A stretch of DNA of 64,000 nucleotides from NCBI RefSeq assembly GCF_902167145.1, contig NC_050097.1, forward strand, positions 226,195,034 to 226,259,033. The letters run 5' to 3'. The notes beneath the pieces are model-generated. The model did no database searches, was not told where the DNA came from, and was given only the letters and a program-made list of their open reading frames with translations. Shown piece by piece: positions 20,731 through 32,646 of the stretch. Position 1 is the stretch's first letter; every line of letters starts with the position of its first letter. The position numbers were made by a program, and so were the translations under genes. This DNA comes from Zea mays. Taxonomy: Eukaryota > Streptophyta > Magnoliopsida > Poales > Poaceae.

Positions 20731-22932
20731 ATGGGCAGTCTCCAGCAACCTCTCCAACCCGGGACGGTGCTCCGTTTCGGGAGTCTTGAGTCCATGTCCC
20801 TCGACGACAGCTACGACATGATACTCCTTCCACCGCCGCGCGACAACGACAATGGCGGCCGACAACCCGCCCGCCGGCGGCGGAATCGACGACGTCTTCC
20901 CCGCGTGGTGGAAGAACAACCTTCGAGCTCATCCCGCCCTCTTCCCCGCCGACGGAGGGGAAGGCAGGGTAACCAAGGCCAAGCAGGAGGCAGCGCCTCG
21001 TCGGCTGTCGAGCAAGTCGACAGCGCCGGCACCCCAACGGGGGGCGCACCGGGTATCGACTTCGCGCTTGAGACGAAGACGAGCGCCGTCTCCCCGCGAC
21101 ACGCCAATCCCGAGCAAGCGGACGACACCAGCGCGCTCGCGAAAAGCTTGCTGGACGTCACCCTCGTACCTGAGACGACGGTGCAGTCAGTCCCCGATGT
21201 GACTTTATCGCCGCTCGTCAACCAAGAGGTACCGACCGATTCCCATCCCACGTCATTTGGATTCCGCCTCAACCCGCCTAGCGACCTCGCTTTGGCGGGC
21301 GCTCTCGTAGAGGCGAGTCCAAACCCTCTAGGGTTTCGCATGCGGTCGCCTTGGGACCGGTTGACGGACGTCTCGACCTACGGACCCTCTGGGTACGAGG
21401 AAGACGACGAGCCCAACATCTGTTGGGATTTCTCTGGACATGGCAACCCCAGTACCATGCGGGACTTCATGACCGCATGTGACTACTGCCTCTCCGACTG
21501 TTCCGACGGTAGCCGCAGCCTCGGCGACGAGAACTGCGGCCCAGGCCGCGAATGTTTCCACGTCGATCTAGGGTGTCCCTCCGAAGGCAATCATCTCGGC
21601 ATGCCGGAGGACGGTGATCTCCCTAGGTCGGTGCCCCGCGTTGACATCCCACGGGAGCTAGTTGTGGTCCCCGTTCAGGCGGGGGGCCATGACCCACAGC
21701 TCGAGCAAATCCGCGGGGTGCAGGCCAGGCTCGACGAGGGAACAGGAGCGCTTGAGCCGATCCGCCGGGATGTCGGGCAGGCATGGGTGGGCCAACCCTC
21801 GGCCGGAGAAATACGTCATCTGCCCCAGGGCTTCCAGCACCGCGTCGCCGACGACGTTAGGGTCAGGCCACCACCCGCATCTAGTGGGGTCGTCCAGAAC
21901 CTGGCTGCAGCAGCGATGCTTCTCCGTGCGATGCCGGAGCCATCAACCACCGAGGGTCGGCGAATCCAGGGGGAGCTCAAGAATCTCCTGGAAGGCGCTG
22001 CGGTCCGACGGGCCGAGAGCTCTGCCTCCCGAAGGCAGGGGTACCCCTCGGAACCTCATGCCGCAACTTCCCGGTTCATGCGGGAAGCCTCGGTCTACAC
22101 CGGGCGCACGCACAACACCGTGCCTGCGGCCCCGGGCCGCCTCGGCAACAAGCACCATCACCGCGACCGTCGAGCCCACCTCGACGAGAGGGTGCGCCAA
22201 GGCTACCACTCCAGGCGTGGGGGACGCTACGACAGCGGGGAGAATCGGAGTCCCTCGCCCGAGCCACTCGGTCCGCAGGCCTTCAGCCGGGCCATCCGAC
22301 GGGCACCGTTCCCGACCCGGTTCCGACCCCCGACTACTATCACAAAGTACTCGGTGGAGACGAGACCAGAACTGTGGCTCGCGGACTACCGTCTGGCCTG
22401 CCAACTGGGTGGAACGGACGACGACAACCTCATCATCCGCAACCTCCCCCTGTTCCTCTCCGACACCGCTCGCGCCTGGTTGGAGCACCTGCCTCCGGGG
22501 CAGATCTCCAACTGGGACGACCTAGTCCAAGCTTTCGCCGGCAATTTCCAGGGCACGTACGTGCGCCCCGGGAATTCCTGGGACCTCCGAAGCTGCCGGC
22601 AGTAGCCGGGAGAGTCTCTCCGGTACTACATCCGGCGATTCTCGAAGCAGCGCACCGAGCTGCCCAACATCACCGACTCGGATGTCATTGGCGCGTTCCT
22701 TGCCGGCACCACCTGCCGCGACCTGGTGAGCAAGTTGGGTCGCAAGACCCCCACCAGGGCGAGCGAGCTGATGGACATCGCCACCAAGTTCGCCTCCGGC
22801 CAGGAGGCGGTCGAGGCTATCTTCCGAAAGGACAAGCAGCCCCAGGGCCGCCCATCGGAAGATGCTCCCGAGGCGTCAACTCAGCGCGGCGCCAAGAAGA
22901 AAGGCAAGAAGAAGTTGCAAGCGAAACGCGAC
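20731..22932 (+). pseudogene. gag of the GC-rich Ty3 element, with a stop and a frameshift
   Basis: The frame opens at ATG 20731 (MGSLQQPL...) and encodes a long, basic, low-complexity N-terminal region. The retrotransposon gag domain follows (about 22270-22830), with LWLADYRLACQLGG, WLEHLPPGQISNWDDLVQAF and, after the break, SLRYYIRRFSKQRTELPN. A TAG at 22603-22605 interrupts the domain, and the frame continues unchanged to about 22932. There two extra bases in a C-rich run move the reading into the next frame (AAAEYKNPRKPPGG...). Gag would form the particle that packages the RNA; this copy cannot make it intact. Confidence 0.8.
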
Positions 22933-24401
22933 GCCCCGCCGACGCAGACCTTGTCGCCGCCGCCGAGTACAAGAACCCTCGGAAACCCCCCGGAGGTGCC
23001 AACCTCTTCGACAAGATGCTCAAGGAGCCGTGTCCCTATCATCAGGGGCCCGTCAAGCACACCCTTGAGGAGTGCGTCATGCTTCGGCACCACTTCCATA
23101 GGGTCGGGCCACCTGCGGAGGGTGGCAGGGCCCGCGACGATGACAAGAAGGAAGGTCACCAAGCAGGAGAATTCCCCGAGGTCCGCGACTGCTTCATGAT
23201 CTACGGTGGGCAAGCGGCGAACGCCTCGGCTCGGCACCGCAAACAAGAGCGCCGGGAGGTCTGCTCGGTGAAGGTGGCGGCGCCAGTTTACCTAGACTGG
23301 TCCAACAAGCCCATCACCTTCGACCAAGCCGACCACCCCGACCACGTGCCGAGCCCGGGGAAATACCCGCTCGTCGTCGACCCCATCATCGGCGATGTCA
23401 GACTCACCAAGGTCCTTATGGACGGAGGCAGCAGCCTCAACATCATCTACGCCGAGACCCTCAGGCTCCTGCGTGTTGATCTGTCCTCCGTCCGAGCAGG
23501 CGCTGCGCCCTTCCATGGGATCATTACCAGGAAGCGCGTCCAGCCCATCGGACGACTCGACCTTCCCGTCTGCTTCGGAACACCCTCCAACTTCCGAAAG
23601 GAGACCCTGACGTTCGAGGTGGTCGGGTTCCGAGGAACCTACCACGCGGTACTGGGAAGGCCATGCTACGCGAAGTTCATGGCCGTCCCCAACTACACCA
23701 ACATCATCCATCGCTTCGGGGTCCCAAACTCCATCATCACCGACAACGGCACCCAGTTCACCGGCAGAAAGTTCTTGGACTTATGCGAGGATCACCACAT
23801 CCGGGTGGACTGGGTCGCCGTGGCTCATCCCATGTCAAATGGGCAAGTAGAGCGTGCCAACGGCATGATTCTACAAGGGCTCAAGCCTCGGATTTACAAC
23901 GACCTCAACAAGTTCGGCAAGCGATGGATGAAGGAACTCCCCTCGGTGGTCTGGAGCCTGAGGACAACATCGAGCCGAGCCACGAGTTTCACGCCGTTCT
24001 TCCTAGTCTATGGGGCTGAGGCTGTCTTGCCCACAGACCTGGAATACGGCTCCCCGAGGACGAGGGCCTACAGCGATCAAAGCAACCAAGCTAGCCGAGA
24101 AGACTCGTTGGACCATCTGGAAGAGGCTCGGGACAAGGCCTTACTACACTCGGCGCGGTACCAGCAGTCCCTGCGACGCTACCACGCCCGAGGGATCCGG
24201 TTCCGAGACCTCCAGGTGGGCGACCTGGTGCTTCGGCTGCGACAAGACGCCCGAGGGCGGCACAAGCTCATGCCCCCCTGGGAGGGGCCCTTCGTCATCG
24301 CCAAAGTTCTGAAGCCCGGAACGTACAAGCTGGCCAACAGTCAAGGCGAGGTCTACGGCAACACTTGGAACATCCAACAGCTACGTCGCTTCTACCCTTA
24401 A
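22933..24401 (+). pseudogene. Protease-integrase fusion left by loss of RT/RNase H
   Basis: After the frameshift one open frame runs to TAA at 24399-24401. It starts with the gag/protease linker (CPYHQGPVKHTLEECVML at about 23032-23085). An aspartic protease core follows with LMDGGSSLNII at about 23415-23447, where the active site is normally D-T/S-G, then VLGRPCYAKFMAVPNYT. At about 23700 it jumps directly into integrase: RFGVPNSIITDNGTQFTG (catalytic Asp codon at 23742), then NGQVERANG (catalytic Glu codon at 23850), FLVYGAEAVLPTDLEYGS and a C-terminal segment GDLVLRLRQDARGRHKL...WEGPFVI. The whole RT and RNase H, and the integrase zinc finger and first Asp, are gone, yet the join is in frame. 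Confidence 0.85.
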
Positions 24402-25597
24402 GATGTTTTCAAGTTGTTCATATACCTCGCACCCACGCAAAGTTTAGTCATCAAGGAAGGGTCGGCCTCGCCTCGGCAAAGCCCGACCCTCCCTCGGGGG
24501 CTAAAAGGGGGGGAACCCCCTCTGCGTTGAAATTTCCCTCGAAAAAAGATCTCTTCTGCCAGAATATCTTTCGTGCTTTTTGACTACTTCGAAAAGTGGA
24601 TCCTGAAAGCAACGGAGTACACGTAAGCAGCCAAGGCTGACCGAGCCGAGGGACTCCTACGCCTCCGGGATACGGATACCTCACTCATCACCTTCTGCGA
24701 TAAGTAACTCACGTTCGGATAAGTGATTCCGCGGACCGAACAAGTCTTCACGTTCGGAAGTTCTTCTGCCGAAGCGATCCTTCGAGCCTTCTCAACTGAG
24801 TCGGTGACAGAGCCTCATGGACGGGTAAAAGTGCGCGTAAGCGGCAAGGCCGACCGACCCGAGGGACTCCTACGCCTCCGGGATACGGATACCTCACTCA
24901 TCACCTTCCGCGAGAAGCAACTCTCGCTCGCACAAACATCCCTGTTACCGACAAAAAAGTCCAGATACTCGAAACAAGAGGAAAAGAGACGCAGCTTTAC
25001 AACACAGCGAGGGTGTGTGTTCTGGCCTCGGCGGCCGCAGGAGGCACATGCTACAAGACAATCTGATCCTGCAGGCTCGGGTCTTGACGCTGGAAGAGGG
25101 CAGCAGCACCCTCGGCATCGACGACACCTTCGGCGAGGTCCGACCTAGCCTCGGACAGCGACGCGGTCCGAGGATCTCCGCTCTAAAGGACGACGTCATC
25201 GCCACACCCAGGCAATCGCTGCCAGGGTCTTCTCCGGGAATCTGGCCCGAGCAGGCGGCTCGGCTGGTCACCCTGGGGCCTCGGCCAACCGTCTCCCAAG
25301 GGCGCCAGCCCGACCCGAGGCCTCGGCTGGTCAACTCCGGCGTCGGTCCCGCTAACGGACGACCCGGCTGGGCTCCGGCCAACCAGGTTTCCTTTTTGAG
25401 CCAACTCTGCCCCTGTTCGTGCTGATATCGCTACCCCTGGCCTCGGTTCATCCAAGAGCGGCCAAGGGGTTCCTTTAACTAAGCTAGAGGAGCCTCGGAC
25501 AACAAGGCCGACCGAGCCGAGGGACTCCTACGCCTCCGGGATACGGATACCTCACTCGTCACCTTGACACGGGGCGACTCACGCTTGGTGAAGCGGT

Positions 25598-26510
25598 TCA
25601 GACAACCAACAGGCGAGTCTTAGTGCTCAAAAATGAGGAAAAAACACGGCTCCGTGCCAAAATTACATACATGTTCAGGCCTCGACAGCCATAATGAACA
25701 AAAACACTGGCATTCAAAGTGCCATTACAAACGGAACTCCGGTTCCCCCTCCGCAGGTACGAACAACCCCACTCGATGGGGGAGGGCCTGCGGAGCAACA
25801 GAAGACCGACGAACGGCGTGCCGTCGCCCGCTCCAGCAGCAGCGACGACGACGACTTCTGCTCCGGGGGGCCGAACGGCGGCAGCACTGACCTCAGGGCG
25901 GATGCTGCTGCCAAGAGGCCCCCGCCCATGCCCAAACTCGTGAGGCAAGGACGGGCAGAAGGCCGTAGAGTTGGAGGTCGGTCCGTGGGCGGCCCTGGCT
26001 ATCTCGTCGGCGGAAGAACCTCTTCCAGCTGCCGTGGCAGACGCCGGCGCCGCAAGCGGCTCCGAAGCCACTCGCGTCCGAGAGCCAGGCACGGTGCAGC
26101 TGCCGGCACCGCGGACGACGACCGCCCTTCCCTCCGATCACTGAGTGAAGGAGCGGGCCACTGCCCACGCAGGGGCCGACCCCAACTCGGCACACTCCCC
26201 TCCCCAGCCCTGGTGATGAAAATCCTTGAGGCTGAGGGAGGGGCAGAGGCCGCAGCCTGGCTTGCTTTCCCCCACCATCAAGTTGGAGGTCACCGTCTTG
26301 GGTGACCGCCGACGGAGGGGTGCAGCCGGGCTGCATGATGAAAATCCTTGAAGCCGAACGATGGCTGAAAGGTACCAACTCCCGCGGAGTTGCGTTCCTC
26401 CAACGATGAGGCGGAAAGACGGCGGGTATCCCCCATCCGGGGGCTTGGAAGGTGGAAAGACACGATGCATAAGGGAGCGCGAAGACACGGTCGCCTTCCA
26501 AGGGGGTCAC
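25598..26510 (-). other. Candidate antisense open reading frames in the 3' region
   Basis: Two overlapping minus-strand frames (26510-25893 and 26092-25598, 205 and 164 codons) could be one frame broken by a shift near 26000-26100. On the minus strand CCTTTAAAAGG at about 26513-26523 is a TATA-like site shortly upstream, and an ATG lies at 26470-26472. The protein is Pro/Arg/Ala-rich with no domain I recognise. In GC-rich DNA long frames arise by chance, so this is tentative. Confidence 0.3.
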
Positions 26511-27390
26511 CCTCCTTTTAAAGGCAACTATCCCTACTTGCGTCCCCAGCCGTCACGGGCTGAGCCTTCTCCAACACGCTCCAAGGCCCTCCCCTGCGGC
26601 GCGGGGGCTGGGTCCCACATGTCATGCAAGCCAGCTCAGAGCAGAAGAAGCCAAACCGCCGTGCGCGGTGCGCACAACCGCCCAGCGGTTACAAGTGACC
26701 CTCCACTTTTGCACAGACCAACGGGCGAAAGGGGCGGGCAGCCATGCAGGCGGCATGCAACCACGCCAAGTGGGCTCGCTTCTCCGACTCCCAACACGCC
26801 CAGCATGGAGGCCCAGGCCCACGTGTCATGCAACCGGCGCGCCGAACGCTTCGTACATGCAACCGCACCGCCACTTGCGCCACCACCGCGCCTCCTCGAT
26901 TGCGGAACCAATACCGCGACTCGAGGCGACCCAGTGCACGACCCAGCAGCGCCAGCCTGGCGCGGCGGTCAGTGCGTCCAAAAATGGGCCGACAGTAATG
27001 GTGGTGGCAGGCGGGCGGGAGCAGCGGTCACGTCGTCAGCCAAGCTCACGTCCCATCCGGGGGCAGCGAGAGAACCCTCTCTCACGGCGTGAAGACAATG
27101 CGCCCGTGTTCCGTTCCTCGAACGGCTCGCGCACGCGCAACGGCCGCCCCGCCAACCACTCGCCCCATCGCATTAACTCCGCGGCGGGACAGGCGGCGCC
27201 TCTGGCAGGAGAAGCAGGCGACGCTTTGCCTTCGCCGTAATAACCGCGCCAAAAAAGGTACGCCGCGTCGTTCGATTTCGTATCCTTTTCCTTTTTTCCT
27301 CTTTCTCTCTCTTGCAATAGGGACCGGGAAAGGGGGATACCCCAAAAAAGAACCTTCCCCGTGAAGGAACCAGGCTCCGAGCCACCCTAC

Positions 27391-27595
27391 TGATCAGAGG
27401 TTCGAAGGCTGGCCCCCCGGAAGGGTTCGACAGCCGCCTCAGATCGCGTGGGCCCTACACCCACTACTGGTCAGAGGTTCGAAGGTCGGCCCCTCGGAAG
27501 GGTTCCACGGCCGCCTCAGGCTACTCGGGCTCCGCGCCCATTACTGATCAGGGGTTCGAAGGCTGGCCCCCGAAGGGTTCACAGCCGCCTCAGAC
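27391..27595 (+). repeat. 77-bp tandem repeat, about 2.7 units
   Basis: TGATCAGAGGTTCGAAGG / TGGTCAGAGGTTCGAAGG / TGATCAGGGGTTCGAAGG begin at 27391, 27468 and 27545. Each is followed by GGAAGGGTTC and CCGCCTCAG (third unit GAAGGGTTC). The first two spacings are exactly 77 bp. It lies in the non-coding 3' region of the element. Confidence 0.8.
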
Positions 27596-28328
27596 GCCGA
27601 GCGAGGGATGACCACGGGTACGTTCGATACATAACCAAGGCTCGGGCTGCGCTCCCGAGGTACCCTAGGACATTTCCGAGACCAGCGGGAGCGATCTTGT
27701 AACGGAATCCCATCAGAGGGAGGCATCGAGCCCTCGGACCCCATCGCCAGGGGACCGGGTCCGGCAGATCACCCGCAGGTACTTTTGGGCGTGCCTCTGG
27801 GCCCCTAGCCGACCCCTAACGAACGAGGCACGGACGTCCACTCGGATTACCCGCTTGCAGCTCACCGGAGACACCATGTTCGGCGCCCATCGAGGGCAAC
27901 ATGGCGCTTTCCCCCCCTCCTCCTTGCGGAAAGGCGACACAGGGGCGTATGTAAAAAAGCCGAGTCTGTCCCTGATCGCCCTCTCCCCCTGTGCAGAGGC
28001 TCGGAGGCTGCTCTCACAAACCCGGCTCCGGCCGAACCGTTGACAGCGTCAACATACCAGCCCGAGAACTTGGGACCCGACCGTACACCCGGGCTACGGC
28101 CAGTTCGCATGAGGGAACGACCAGACCAGCCGAAGCATTATGCAAGGCATTAAGACCTCGAAGGAGTAAAAACCACTCCTTCGAGGCCTCGGGGGCTACA
28201 CCCGGCGGGTGCGCTCGCGTGCACCCACCGGAACAAAATGCAACCGAGAAAGGTTGGTCCCCTTGCAAAAAAGTGCGATGAAAGCCTCCAAGCGAGTGCT
28301 AACACTCCCTTCGAGGCTCGGGGGCTAC

Positions 28329-29949
28329 TGTCGGGGACCATAATTAGGGGTACCCTCAAGGCTCCTAATTCTCAGCTGGTAACCCCCATCAGCATAAAGC
28401 TGCAAAGGCCTGATGGGTGCGACTAAGTCAGGGATCAGTCCATTCGAGCGACTCGATCACGCCTCGCCCGAGCCTAGCCTCGGACAAGGGCAGCCGACCC
28501 CGGAGGATTTCCGTCTCGCCCGAGGCCCCCCTCCAACGGCGAACATATTTCCGGCTCGCCCGAGGCCCTGCCTTCGCTAAGAAGCAACCCTGACCAAATC
28601 GCCGCACCAACCGACCAAATCGCAGGAGCATTTAATGCAAAGGTGGCCTGACACCTTTATCCTGACGCGCGCCCCCCAGCCGGCAGAGCCGAAGTGACCG
28701 CCGTCACTTCGCCGCTCCACTGACCGGCCTGACAGAAGGACAGCGCCGCCTGCGCCACTCCGACTGCGGCGCCACTTGACAGAGTGAGACTGACAGGCAG
28801 TCAGGCCCGATCGAAGGCACCATAGGAAGCTCCGCTTCGCCCGACCCAGGGCTCGGACTCGGGCTAAGTCCCGGAAGACGGCGAACTCCGCTCCGCCCGA
28901 CCCAGGGCTCAGACTCGGGCTAAGTCCCGGAAGACGACGAACTCCGCTCCGCCCGACCCAGGGCTCGGACTCGGGCTAAGTCCCGAAAGACGGCGAACTC
29001 CGCTCCGCCCGACCCAGGGCTCAGACTCAGGCTGAGTCCCGGAAGTCGGCGAACTCCGCTCCGCCCGACCCAGGGCTCGGACTCGGGCTCAGCCCCAGAA
29101 GACGACGAACTCCGCTTCGCCCGACCCCAGGGCTCGGACTCCGCCCTGGCCTCAGCTGACGGCCTCCGCCTCGCCCGACCCAGGGGCTCGGACTCGACCT
29201 CGGCCACGGAAGACAGACTCGACCACGGCTTCGGAGGAGCTTCCACATCGCCCAACCTAGGGCGCAGACCAGCCACGTCAACAGGAGGCGCCATCATCGC
29301 CCTACCCCAAGCTGACTCGGGCCGCAGGAAACAAGACCGGTGTCCCATCTGGCTCGCTCCGCCAGATAGGCAATGATGACGCCCCGCATACTCTGTGACG
29401 ACGGCGGCTCTCAGCCCCCTTACGGAAGCAGGAGGACGTCAGCAAGGACTCAACCGCTCCGACAGCTGTCCCTCCGCCAGGCTCCATCGCTCCTCCGACG
29501 GCCACGACATCACACCAGCTAGGTGCCAAAATCTCTCCGGCTGCCACAACGGCATGTACTTAGGGCGCTAGCTCTCCTCCGCTAGACACGTAGCACTCTG
29601 CTACACCCCCCATTGTACACCTGGATCCTCTCCTTACGCCTATAAAAGGAAGGACCAGGGCCCTCTTAGAGAAGGTTGGCCGCGCGGGGACGAGGACGAG
29701 ACAGGCGCTCGCTTGGGGCCGCTCGCTCCCTCTCCCGCGTGGACGCTTGTAACCCCCTACTGCAAGCGCACCCGACCTGGGCGCGGGACGAACACGAAGG
29801 CCGCGGGATTCCCACCTCTCTCACGCCGGACTCCGGCCGCCTCGCTCTCCCCCCTTCGCGCTCGCCCTCGCGCTCGACCCATCTAGGCTGGGGCACGCGG
29901 CGACATTCACTCGTCGGCCCAGGGACCCCACAGTCTCGAAACGCTGACA
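28329..29949 (+). repeat. 3' LTR of the GC-rich Ty3 element
   Basis: 1621 bp, the same length as the 5' LTR, preceded by the putative polypurine tract. It differs by scattered substitutions (for example CCCAGCCGG for GAGCCGG at about 28675, and GCTGACA for GCCGACA at the end). The TATA box is at 29641-29648. It is followed by the ACACT duplication. Confidence 0.88.
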
Positions 29950-32646
29950 ACACTCTACAGAGGTTGTGCATCTTTACCCACAAGTCGTGTTACCCATTTA
30001 CCACGAGGTTGATCGGACCCCATACACCCCTATCGAGGAAGCGAGGCAGGGTAGCATTACGAGGCCTTTCCAAAGTTCCACTAGTTTGAGAATATGCACT
30101 ACGATTTCAGGATGAAGGAAGCATAGTAATCCGTCGTTCGAACTGCCATCGCAGTAGTTCGACCTGAGAACCTCCCTATACTCTAGCAGCGATGCCTCCC
30201 CGCTTGCCCCTTTTGGGTAAGGTAATCTCTCCCTAGCTTTCCTAATTACTTGGCCAAGGGCGTCCCATTCCACCCTTGTGGTAGCACTATTTTCTCGGGT
30301 AGTTCTCCATGTTCCAATTAACATAATGGTCTTATCATGAACAAAAATTAAAACAACAACATAATTGGAACATGAATATAACATTAATTTTCCAAACCAG
30401 GTAGAGCAATAGCAAATCTACCCAATAGTTCATTTGTTTGCAAGGTGGGGAATAAACAAATGCTAGGGAAACCTATTAGGTCCCATCAAATTAACTTGAG
30501 CATGTCACAGTGATTAACAAGAACAATATTAGGTAGAGAAAAGTAATCAAGGGCACAACTTGCCTTAGACTCGAGATTCCCAGGTACCAACTTGGTCTTC
30601 AAGTGACTCGTAACCTCGCTGCTATTCGTAGCAATACAAACAAATATGACATACGCAAAATTAACATCACACCAAACATAAGAACAAACTACATAATAAT
30701 GTTCTACGCGTCGTAACAAGATCCTAGGTTTCATAATCACTAAATTCGAAGTTACAGCTAAAGAGTTATGGTTTTCCAAAGATTTAAGTGTTAGATTTAA
30801 AACAAATTAAGAGCATAATTTTAACCATATGTTTCATATCAAAATAAGGATACTAGATGATAAACAATATTATGAACTTAATGTAGCTGGAATGGATCAG
30901 AAAGGAGTTAAAATGAATTAAATATGAATTATACACATTCCTAGAATTATTTTTATATTAAAAATCATTTTCTGATTTAATTCTGAATATTCCTAATAGC
31001 CCTATACTGCGGACACAAATACTGGAATCCACAGGGTTCTTTACGCAAGAAAAAGGACTCTGTTGAAATGATTCTATAATGTCTGCGGATGGTGGGTTGA
31101 TTTGATAAAAACCCAGGGTCTCTTATGAAAATATGTCGCATTTGTGTAACTTGGACACGCCTGAGTCATCCAATTGTAGATCAACCGCTATGATTAGATC
31201 CACGCCCACACGAACAGGTACGCCACTTGGGCCACCCGGTCACCATCTAACGGTTGTGTTTTAATGAAACGTGATCCAACCAGAACCACTCAATATGATG
31301 TGAGGGTCCAGATTCCATACCGGTTTGATGAGATCACAATCCAATCGTGCCCGACCGTTAGCCGATCAACGACGCGGAAGCCCCGAGCTAAATAGGTATT
31401 CTATGCTCGATCTCTACCGTTCAACACAAATCCAACGAGGGTTACCCTTTCGTGCACATCCAGCAGCGCGACATGGAGAAATAAACAGGGCACCGCTCCG
31501 AGCTCACCGATGTGATGTGCATAGGTGCTAGTGGTGCACTAAATCATGGACGGATAGGTGCAATAGACAATACGAAGTAGGACAAATGAATAAATGTAGC
31601 AATTACCGGTAAATCCACAACATTGAACCCCAGCCACGACAACACGCGGGACTGCGACGGAGCCAGTACTCCAGCGAGCAATTCACTGATCACCGATGGT
31701 CTCCGCGGCCAAGCTCTTGCTTGATCACAAACCACGCACACCGGCGGTTCTCCTTGACCCCTCCACAGACACCGAGAGGAGGCAGAGATGACGGACCATG
31801 GTGGCGGTTTCACCTCTCCCATTCCAAGCGGTGCGATGGTGCCACGGGTTCCCTTCGTCTATGGTGAAGGAGATTGCGTGGCCTAGCTTTTACACACCGG
31901 AAGGGACCAAGTCCGAGCCAAGGGGTAGGGGACCGGATCACAATAGATTGTCGCTGGCGCCGCATGGAAGTCGGCGATATGTTGTTGTCGAGATGGGGAG
32001 AAGAGAGCTGACCACTGGGCCCCAACCGTCAGTCAACGGCAAAGTGAGAGCGTGCGCGATAAGGCACGTGGAGATGGGTTGGGTGGCTGACTCGCTAGGA
32101 TCCGCATGTCTGTGGCCGTGCGGTGGATAGCGCGGGAGTGGAGAAGTGGGTCATCGGTGGAGGGGAAAAGGGAAGGGGTTTGGGCCGGGACAAGGGGTTT
32201 TGGCCCACCAGCGTATAATGCTTCACTTTTTCCTTTTCTATTTTTTTCTTTTATTCCTATGTTCCAACTTCATTCAAATTTGGATTTCACTTGTTCAAAC
32301 TTGGATTGAATGCACAAACAAAACCCCAGCATAACATGAAGTAGAACTATTCTTTTATTATACATTCTATTTATTTAGATAACACTTTTGCATAAGGAAT
32401 AAGTGTCCTTTTAAGAAAGATACATTTCTAGTGCATGAAATACAATAGAAAGCACTTACAAATATATATACTTTACAAAGGAATAATTAAAATCATATTG
32501 GGATATTTATAAATCTTTATTGAAATTATATATATTTGTTTTGGAGATGTAACTTTATGAACAAGAGAGTTATTATTAAAAGGTATTTTAATTCGAAACC
32601 TTTGGAGAATCTTCCTAGCTCCCAGAATAAAATCTTGGGTGTTACA
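29950..32646 (-). repeat. LTR B of element E1, second segment (5' part of LTR)
   Basis: Continuation of LTR B after the inserted Ty3 element. On the minus strand the LTR starts at 32646 with TGTAACACCCAAGATTTTA. The total length without the insertion is about 3.28 kb. It mirrors LTR A (14857 to about 17550) along its whole length, with moderate divergence. The minus-strand frame 30384-29998 parallels 17040-17510 in LTR A and is not called a gene. Confidence 0.75.

Larger units (their letters stand above)
24402..28328 (+). mobile_element. Long 3' non-coding region of the GC-rich Ty3 element
   Basis: No plus-strand gene recognised across 3.9 kb. It contains a CCGAGGGACTCCTACGCCTCC...CTCACTC segment three times (24645, 24859, 25517) and a 77-bp triplicate (27391-27595). 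On the minus strand lies an open-frame pair at 25598-26510. It ends in a purine-rich GCTCGGGGGCTAC just before the 3' LTR, the likely polypurine tract. Confidence 0.65.
19050..29949 (+). mobile_element. GC-rich Ty3/gypsy element (Huck/Flip-like), RT-deleted
   Basis: Complete insertion bounded by two 1621-bp LTRs (TGTCGG...TGACA) and flanked by ACACT at 19045-19049 and 29950-29954. The interior is 7.66 kb with gag, protease and integrase, then a long non-coding 3' region. Reverse transcriptase, RNase H and the front of integrase are missing. By eye the LTRs differ at a few tens of sites, so the insertion is fairly recent. The family name is my recognition of the LTR style and is not verified. 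A partial LTR of the same family starts at 63095. Confidence 0.85.

Noticed and set aside
25694..26305. 203-codon plus frame in the GC-rich Ty3 3' region
   Set aside because: Low-complexity and Arg-rich, with no ATG context or domain. It mirrors equally long frames on the other strand.
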